From Carettochelys insculpta (taxonomy: Eukaryota > Chordata > Testudines > Carettochelyidae), in the NCBI RefSeq assembly GCF_033958435.1, contig NC_134161.1:12958001-13022000 (forward strand): a DNA stretch of 64,000 nucleotides, in the 5' to 3' direction. The position numbers were made by a program, and so were the translations under genes. Every line of letters starts with the position of its first letter. The stretch's first letter is position 1. The notes under the pieces were generated by a model, which was not told the DNA's origin, ran no database searches, and saw only the letters and a list, made by a program, of their open reading frames with translations. Of the stretch, positions 46,601 through 55,600 are shown piece by piece.

Positions 46601-49600
46601 GAGTTGTTTTTGTTTTGGTCTGACAACAATTTTTTGAACAAAATTTTCATTGGTGTTCTGCATAAAACATATTCTCGTTTGGTGTTCTGGGGTCTCAAAA
46701 AGTTTAACTCTGAGCTAGACCATTCTTGGCAGATGTTTATCTCACCTGCTCTCCAATATCTCTAATGATGCAGATTCCACAACGTCCATAAGCAATTTAT
46801 ACCAGTGTTTAACCAACCTAACAATTAGGAAGTTTTTCCTAATGTCTAAACTAAGCCGCCCTTGCTGCAATTTAAGTTCATTGCTTCTTGTGCTATCCTC
46901 AGAAGCCAAGGAGAACAGTTTTTTCTCCCTTCTCCTTGTAATGCCCTTTTAGTTACTTGAAAACTATCATGTCCCTTCTCAGTCTTCTCTCTTCCAAACT
47001 AAACTAACCCAGTTCTTTCAGCCTTCCCTCATTGGTTATGTTCTCTAGACCCTTCAGCATTTTTGTTGCTCTTCTCCAGACCTCTTCAATTTCTCATCTT
47101 TTTTTGAAATGTGATGCCCAGAATGGGACACAACTCTCCAGCTGAGCCCTAACCAGCATAGAGGAGAGTGGAAGAATTATTTCGAGTGTCTTGCTCACAA
47201 CACTCCTGTTAATGCATCCCAGAATCATGTTTGCCTTTTTTGCAACAACATCACACTGACTCATATTTAGTTTATAATCCATTATGACCCCTGAGTCCCT
47301 TTCTGCAGTACTCCTTCCTAGGCAGTCACTTCCCATTTTGTATACGTGAAATAACACAGTGTCTGTTCCAGAGGTAACATCCTACAACAGTTGCTTGAAA
47401 CAATTGTTTCCTTTTTACCCCCAGGGAAAAATGAAACCAGTGAGACTGTAAGCCTGCATGCATGGCGCACTTCTTGGCAAGCGTTGCCTCATATTGCAGG
47501 CCATATGCAGTAAGGTGGGAGCGGCCACCTGATATTATTGTGGTCTGTCAGAAATGAGAACAGGGTTTGTCATAAAAGATTATAAAGACCCCCACCCCCA
47601 AGGCTCTCAAAGGAGAATAAATGGCATAGATTGGGAACTGGCGAGGTACTGAGTTGGACAGTGACCAACTTTCCCTCTAATTTTTTCCATCCAGGTGTGG
47701 AATAGATTTTGTTATGTGCACCAACATGTGCAGATATGTGCCACCAATAGAATCACAAGCTGCTGGCTGTGGGCAGCTGTGGGCATTCTGCTAATCAGAC
47801 TTTCTCCTGGGCAGACACCCAAGCACTCAGCTTACAGGGATAACAACAGTGACTTGCTCAAAGCAACACATTAAGACATAAAAACAACCATATGGTCCAT
47901 CTAGCCCAGCATCCTGTCTGCTGACAGCCGCCAATGCCAGTGCTTCAGAGGGAAAGGACAGAACAGGGCAATTGAGCAATCCATCTGCCCGGCTGTTACA
48001 TCAGAGCTTCTGACACTCAGAGGTTAGGAACACCCAGGAGTTACATCCCTGACTGCCCTGGCTAACAGCCATTGATGGACCTATCCTCTATCAACTTATT
48101 CTTTTTAGAACCCAGTTTTGGTTTTGGCTTTCATAATATCCCCTGGCAAGGAGTTCCACAGGTTGATGGTGCTTTGTGCAAAGATGTAATTCCTTGTGTT
48201 TCTTTTAATCCCACTGCCTATTAATTTCACACACACTGCAAGCTGTGCTACCTGAAGGAGTGAATACCACTTCTGTGCATGAGTCATGATTTTGTAGGCC
48301 CCCTTTGTTGTCTCTCTTCTAAGCTAAAGTCCCAATCTTGCTAATCGCTCCTCATATGGAAGCAGTTTCTTCCTCTTAATCTTCTAATGGCCCTTGCTGG
48401 TAACTTTTCCAGTTCGAATATATCTTTTTTGAGGTGGGGCTGCCAGAATGGCATGCATTATTCAAGCTGTGGGCATACCATGGATTTTCCAGACTGTGTT
48501 TGTTTATTTTGTCTCCATATTAGACACTCCTTGCAAGGCATCTGAGCAGAGTGCAATAAAACTTCCAATAGGACACCGGGCGGTTCAGTTATTAGGAGGG
48601 ATACAGTGACCGTATCCAGGAGATGGTGAGCAAGGAGTTAACATTCTCTCCTGTGCAGAGGGAACTACACAGCAGCAGCCCCTCAGCGCAGAAGTTGTGG
48701 CTGGGGTCCATGAGTATGGCTAAGCCCAGCTGTGATGAATTAGGCAACTCCCCCCGCCTGCCCACCAGCGCATTAGCTGAGGCATATGCTGGGAGAAAGC
48801 TGAAGTGGCTGGCATTGGAGCTGGGCCCTGCCAGTGAGAAGGAGAAGGAACTGTTAACTGACCAGGCCTTTCCAAAGGGATCCACACCTGAGCGACACAA
48901 ATCTGCCCTTTCAGTTACTCTTCTTGAAAAGCCAGAGCTCTCAATGCCCTTCTGGAGAGTCCTGCGAGAAGGCCAAGCACAGAGGGGCTTCAGGGTATTG
49001 GTCTCATGCTGTGCAGGAGTGTTAGGGATTTTAGAGAGCTCTCTAAGGGTGTATCTGCACATCAAAGCCATTTTGGAATAACGGCCACTATGCCAAAAAA
49101 AACTGCGAGCGTCTGCACAGCAAAACCGTTATTTCGAAATAGCAGACGGCTTATTTCAAATTCTGTAAGCCTCATTCTGGTAGGAATAGCATCTCTTCTG
49201 AAACAGATACTTTGCAATATGGGCTATATGGACAGGGAGTAAGGGCTATTTTGAAATAAACTATTCCGAAATAGCTTATTCTGAAATAACACTGTTGTGT
49301 AGACCTAGTATTTCAGATTGGAGCCCCTGGAAGCACTGTTTACAGGGGCTCGAATCCAAAATAGGGTCTATTGTGTATAGACACACTATTTCAGAATAAG
49401 TTTTGTTTCTTTGGGGGCTTCCCGGTCATGTAGACGCATTTGTCCAGAATAGCTTATTTTGGAATAATAACTCCGGAATAAGCTATTCCAGAATTACTCG
49501 GCAGTACAGACATGCCCTTAAGGCTTTCAGACCACTGCCCATCACCACAGCATCCGGGCAGCTTGCACATATCATCAGGAACAGTAGTCATGTTCAAAGG

Positions 49601-52600
49601 GGTTTGCATGGAACTGTTGGCACCATTTGCAAGTCAAAACTGCCTGGAGGATGGTGTTTGTGGAGGGTTCAATAGGGGTTTATCAAAAAAGATATCTGGG
49701 CATTGGAAGAAGATGAGAAAAGGGGCGCAAATGATTAGGGGGTTAGAACAGGAGAAATGAAAAAAATGGGGACTTTTCAGCTTAGAAAAGAGGAGACTGA
49801 GAGAGGATATGATAGAGGTCTATAAAATCATGGCTGGTTGGAAAAAGTAAAGAAGAAGGAGTTATTGACTTGTTCCCACAGCACAAGAACTAGGGGGCAC
49901 CAACTGAAATTAATAAGTAGCAGGTTTAAAACAAACAGAAGGAAATATTTCTTCACACAACACACAGTCAACCTGTGGAACTCCTTGCCAGAGGATGTTG
50001 TGAAGACCAGAACTTTAACAGGATTCAAAAAAGAGATGGATAAATTCTTGGAGGATAAGTCCATCAATGGGTGTTAGCCAGGATGGGCAGGAATGGTGTC
50101 CCTAGCTTCTGTTTGCCAAAAGTTGGGAGTGAGTGATAGGGGGTGGATTACTTGATGACTACCTGGTTCTGCTCACTACCTCTAGGTCATCTGGCATTGG
50201 CCACTGTCAGCAGACGGGCTCCTGAGTTAGATGGACCTTTGGTCTGACCCAGTGTGGCCATTCTTATGTTTGGAAATGGAAAGTGATAGTTTGTTGTCAG
50301 TGTCACTTATGGGACCTGGCTGTCGCAAAGAGGAAAGTTGTACAGCATTTTCTAATGGTTCTCAAACTCTGGATTCACCTGTCCTCCCGTGCAAGGTGGA
50401 TTCATAGCCAGATCCCTGCAGCTGCCAGTGCTCTGAGCCCAGATCTCACCTGCTTTGTCCTGAGCTTAGTGATCTGCCTTGTCCCAGAAGAGCACAGCAT
50501 GGTGGGCCATACAGAGTGACCTTCATCCATAATGCATGTATAATCTCTCTTACGCACACACTAGCACCACACGCCCTGCCCTGCCAGCTATGTAGTCACT
50601 TCCACCTGCACCGTGCACAAGTATTCCACTCCACTACCACCGCCAGGTCAGGTTCTCAGCAAGGGTAAACTGGCCATGCTCCATTAGCTTCAATGGAGTA
50701 GTGCTGATGGCTCATCCCTACTTCGCACTGCTGTACGTGGTTGTGCTCAGCTGGATGGTCAGAGAGCTCCAGGCCCCACTGTCTGTCATGAAATTGTCCC
50801 TAAACTTGTAGGCTTGGCAGTGGTTGCTGTGGTGACAGCACATGGGAAATGTTGAATTTTTTGGCAAAGAAAACTTGCTTGTATTTGTGCCAACTTAAAG
50901 TGCACAAAATGTTCCAAAAATTGGATTTTGAGAAGTTATTTTGCACTTTCCCCCCAATAAAACAACAGTTTCTGTATATTTTTCGCACGCTCTAACTTTG
51001 GCTCTGCCAAGCAAAGATAACACAACAGTTGCAGTCATCTGTCTGAGCTTCATTCTCTCATGACGTTTTGTTTGTTTGATGCTCCAGGTGGAGTTAGGTC
51101 TGATGTGTCCCGCTGTAGCGGTGAAGATGCATATATCACCTCCTAATCAACATGGGCAAACGTAAAACCTCAGCCACTTCTTTTCAGGTGTGCTTAACTT
51201 TTCCTTTCTGCCCCCATTAACCAGTTTTGGTGGGCATTTGACTGTTGGCCAGGGCAGACATACCAGAGGAACAGAGTTTTATGGTATTGCCTGCTCAACT
51301 GGACTGAATAGGAACAGAGCAGAGAAGGAATGGGAGTACCCTTTCCAACAGGGATGAGACAAACTGGGCTTTCCTACAAGCCCCAGCCTCCCCTTAAACC
51401 AAAACCTACTTCAGTTTGATATTCAGGGATGTTTTCTTTGCTTCTGGCATGAAAGTCCCTTACAACTGCCAGCTTCCATCCATTCTCCTGCTCATTTTCG
51501 CAGCCTCAGGAAGCTGGGCCACTGCTCAACAGGACTGACCACACACTCAACCTGCTGAACATCTCTCTATTTAGCATTCCCTCAATGCCTGGGCACCTCA
51601 CAATCTTGAGTGGTTTTATTCACAAATCTTGCAAGGTAGGCAGTGCTAGTGTGCCCATTTTACAAATGGGGGACTGAGGCCAGAGAGGGTTCATTACTTG
51701 TCCAGGAATGTGTCTCCCCATAAGTATTAAGATGGTGAGCTAACCCTTGAGCACCAGAACTCTGGCATCTACTCAGATGTCCAACTTGAGCTGCAGACAA
51801 GAAAGATCTGCACACGCAGCAAAAAGGCTGACAAACTTCTGGCGTCCCCTGACCCAAAGCGCCATAGGATTTGTGGCTCACATTTCCAAAACCCCCATCT
51901 GCCGCTAATTTCAGTAAGATCATGGCACCATTGGCCAAACAGAGAATCAACAGCAAAGGGGCTGAGCAGGGCAGCAGGCCGCTGCTTGGGATGGGTGATG
52001 TGCATCTCGGAAAAGCCCCGTGTCCATTGGTCCTTTCTTAGAACAAACTAGTTTTAACCCCCAATCAGAAACTAGCGCCGCTGCAGGTCTTTGCCCTCCC
52101 TGCCTCAGAACAAGGGGAAGCCTCACCTGACTCAGAACAAGGGTCCAGGTTACAGGAGCGGTACTTGACCCGGACACCTTCGCAGTATTTCCCTCCATTG
52201 GCAGGCGCTGGGCTGTTGCACTCCCGCTTGGCCAGCTGGACTCCCCCACTGCAGGTCCGTGAACACTGGCCGTACGGTGCCCATTTCCCCCAGCTGCCAT
52301 CCACCTGCCGGGAGAGAGGGTCTTTAGAGGCAAACAGCTTTGCCCTGCAACCACTTCTTCCCACAAGCAGCCAGGCCTGTGATAGTTGGGTGCAGGGAAT
52401 CAGTCTTGGGTGGCGTCACCCAGCATCGAGCGCAAGGAACTCTGCCTGCCGTGGCCACCAGGCCATGGACAACTGGCACCCTGAGACAACACCTGCCAGG
52501 CACCAGGATGAGAACAGAGCTTCTTTAGAGCAACATTTGGGGCACAGTCTTGCCTCAGCCCCAGCAACCAGAGCCTCTAGTCCTTTGCAAAGGATAATCA

Positions 52601-55600
52601 TTCTTTCCTTCCCCTCCTCCATTCCCTCCCAGCCCCACCCAGGGCACTTGCTGCTGAGACACCCGCTGGGGACTCAGATGGGAATTGGGGGGTTTCCAGT
52701 CTCATATGCTGAGCAGGGTTCCCAGTAAGCTGAGTGCTTGGGCTGCTGCCCAGGAGAGACTCAGGTACTGCCCAGCTGAATAGCAGAGCACCCACCACAC
52801 CCACATCCACAGCATAGTGCACATCTCCACATGTCTTGGTGCACATAACAAAATTTATTCCACTCTAGATGGAAAAAATTAGAGGGAACCCTGCCCAGGA
52901 GCAGGTGTTTCTCTTGGTGGTGCACCTCTGCACATGCTTCAATGCACACAACAAAATTTATTCCACCTGTGGATGGAAAACATCAGCGGGAACCCTGGTG
53001 CAGACTCCTGGCCGTGCTTGGAAGTGACCGGCAGCTGAGTGCTCGGTTTGCCACAGGTCGGGGAGTTTGCTTATTAATGGCTAGGTGTTAAAGCAACAGA
53101 CACCGTTGCAGCCAGTGTCCTGGATGGCCAGAGGGGAGATGAGCCCCACTGTGCACCCGCCAAGTGCTGGCTCCGTGATACTCTGCTCCATGAAGGGTAT
53201 GCTGGGGTTATCCAGCCTGGATGAGCCCTGCATATAACTGAATTCAGGCCCTAGGCCCCGGAGAAAGTCGCCGTCACTGGCTTACAGGACGATGATGAAT
53301 AGCACCCATCCCCGCCCTCCCCACTTGCATCCCCCCGCAGGGAGCGGTCAGGTACTCACCCTGTACTTACTGATGTTGTGCTTCTCGACACACGCACCCT
53401 TGAGACAGAACCTCCCCTCCCCGCAGCCGGTGCCGTCGGCCCAGGGGAAGTGGCGCGTCTGGCAAACAATCTGGCCGCGGGCTTTCCCCGTGCACCAGAG
53501 CTTAGTGCAGTACTGCATGTAAGGGCAGGGCTTGGAGCCGAGGCCAAAGGCCAGTTCGCACTGCTGGTTGAGGTTGTAGCTGGTCCCAGGGAGGTCCTCT
53601 GGCAGCGAGATGGGTTTGACGGGCTGATCCAACAGGCAGTCCCCTGCAGGGCAGTGAAAGAAATATGAAACGGGTGATGCTATTCGACTGGCCTGACTCA
53701 ATACTCAGCACTGCTGCACCCAGTCCCTGGAGAGTATGCAAAGCAGATGCCGTGGCTGGTGTGTGCAGACCAGCTGCCTGGCACCTTATAACTTGTGGAA
53801 CTCACTGCAGCAGGAGGCCAGTGAGTAAAGCGACAGCTGGATTGTCTTCGCTCTTAACAAGGCCTGTTTGAATTTTCTAATCAACTGCATTTATAATTTC
53901 TGTGGTTTCCATCCAGCCCCTCTGGGGACAGATGTCCAAACAAAAGCTACCAATGCAACTGGCACTGGCTCGCAGCTCCATCACATAGCCAGTGGCCAGC
54001 CTCCCCTCACACTCAGATGGAACTACTGAATGTCTGCCATCTAGGGGAGTTAGGTGCATCTCTCCCATTAAAGCTGAATGCCCTTGAAAAATCCCACCCA
54101 ACCCCCTTGGGTCAAGACATAACCGTGCTGGCAAGTTGCACATAGCTCTTATGTCCTGTGGCCCCCACAGCAATGAGCACAGTAGTGATGGCACATGCAC
54201 AGAAAGGGGATGTAGGTGAGCAGAGGCTGATGGACCCTCTGCTCTCACCTGGCTTTGGTTTAGTCAGGCTGAAAGTAAGAAAGCAATGAGTCCAAGGCAG
54301 CCAGGGCCCAAGCTGACCTGCCCTCTGCTGCTGCTGGGCCCCGGCCTGAACGCAGTTTCTATGATTTATGGCTTCTCAACAGTAAACTGTTTAGAAAGGG
54401 AGAGCGGCGCTGGAGCCTGCGGAGCTGAGGGAAGTCCCAGCTCAGCTTTGTGGCGGCTTCCAGGCTGCAGATGTCTGGAGAGTGGTGTGCAGAGGCTTCC
54501 TCCCTCCCCACCCCCACACCCCAGCAAATGGAGGGGCTCTGATTTTTCACACTGCAGCTCCTGAGCTGTGGGACCCACTGTGAAACAAATGGGGCCAGCC
54601 ACCTGCAGCTGGGAGAAGGCAAGGTAGAAGCCTGGGCTGCATGGACCCAGAGCACTGGCATGGAGCGGATCTCACCATGGATACCACGTGGGTCCTGTTG
54701 CAGGAGTAGGTAGCAACTGCCCGCCCCAATGCCTGGCTTCACTGCCGTCCCCTCCAAACTCACATCAGGGTGATGCTTGACTGCAGAGCGAGTCTGGGGT
54801 CCACCATAACCTCCAGCCACAGCCCTTCCCGCCCCCAGAGCACACCTGGCAGTCACTCTCACGGCCTCTTTCCCGTCCCCTGGCACATGACATGGGTCTC
54901 CTCACCATTGGAAAATCTGCTCTTTGGGGAAATGGCGGCTTCCTTGGGGCAGTGTGCCCCTGCAGCCCCCACAATGGGCTCCAACAGCACCCACTGCTGC
55001 CCCATGTTAACCGCCTGGCCTGGCATCTGCAGGAGGGCCTTTGCCAGCAGCGCTGCGACGTGCAGAGCAGCTCTGAGCTGGCGATGGGAATTCACAGCCT
55101 GGCACGCTGGCTATACACTAGACCTCCTGTTGTGGCCACTGATTGTGGGACAGTAGGAAATTTGGGGCAAAACAAGCCCAGGGCCTCTTGCCATCTCCCC
55201 ACTCTCAGGCCTTGGCCTGCCTACGAGCTGTTCCCTCACCTGGGGCTCAGTCCCCCATGATCGTACCCTCTTCTCCTCCCCACAGCGTCACCACACGTTG
55301 TGTCCCACCCCTTGCCAGCTGCAGTCCCACTCCAGGCAGGGATCCTGTTGTATCAGGTCCACATGCCTTTATAGCCCCTTAGAAACCAAGAGCAATGAGC
55401 CACGCTCAGCACCAGCAGCCACGTCCCCTTTCCCAGCTCACCGTGCCCGCTGTCCAGGAAGTCGGTGATGATGGTGGCACTGCAGGCCGACCAGGGGTTG
55501 GTGCGGTCAATCTGTATGAGGGTGGGGGACATCATGTGGTTGGTCTTCAGCCTGCCGAAGACTTCCTCACAGACCTTCACGTTGTCATGGGGCATGTTGA

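Larger units (their letters stand above)
45897..52126 (-). other. ADAMTS15: ADAMTS15 intron 5, 6.2 kb, repeat-rich
   Basis: The largest intron wholly in the window. It holds a CR1 copy with a nested hAT element (46.3-47.4 kb), a DNA element (47.7 kb), two CR1-type LINE ends in opposite orientation (47.9-48.6 and 49.7-50.3 kb), a DNA transposon (49.0-49.5 kb) and a MIR-like scrap near 51,650-51,700. The stretch 50,272-51,640 shows nothing. Confidence 0.75.

Noticed and set aside
49047..49517. piggyBac assignment from TTAA-like flanks
   Set aside because: The left flank is CTAA, and the ends do not clearly match piggyBac termini.
52165..52728. 187-codon open frame, plus strand
   Set aside because: Mostly antisense to ADAMTS15 exon 5 and the adjoining intron.
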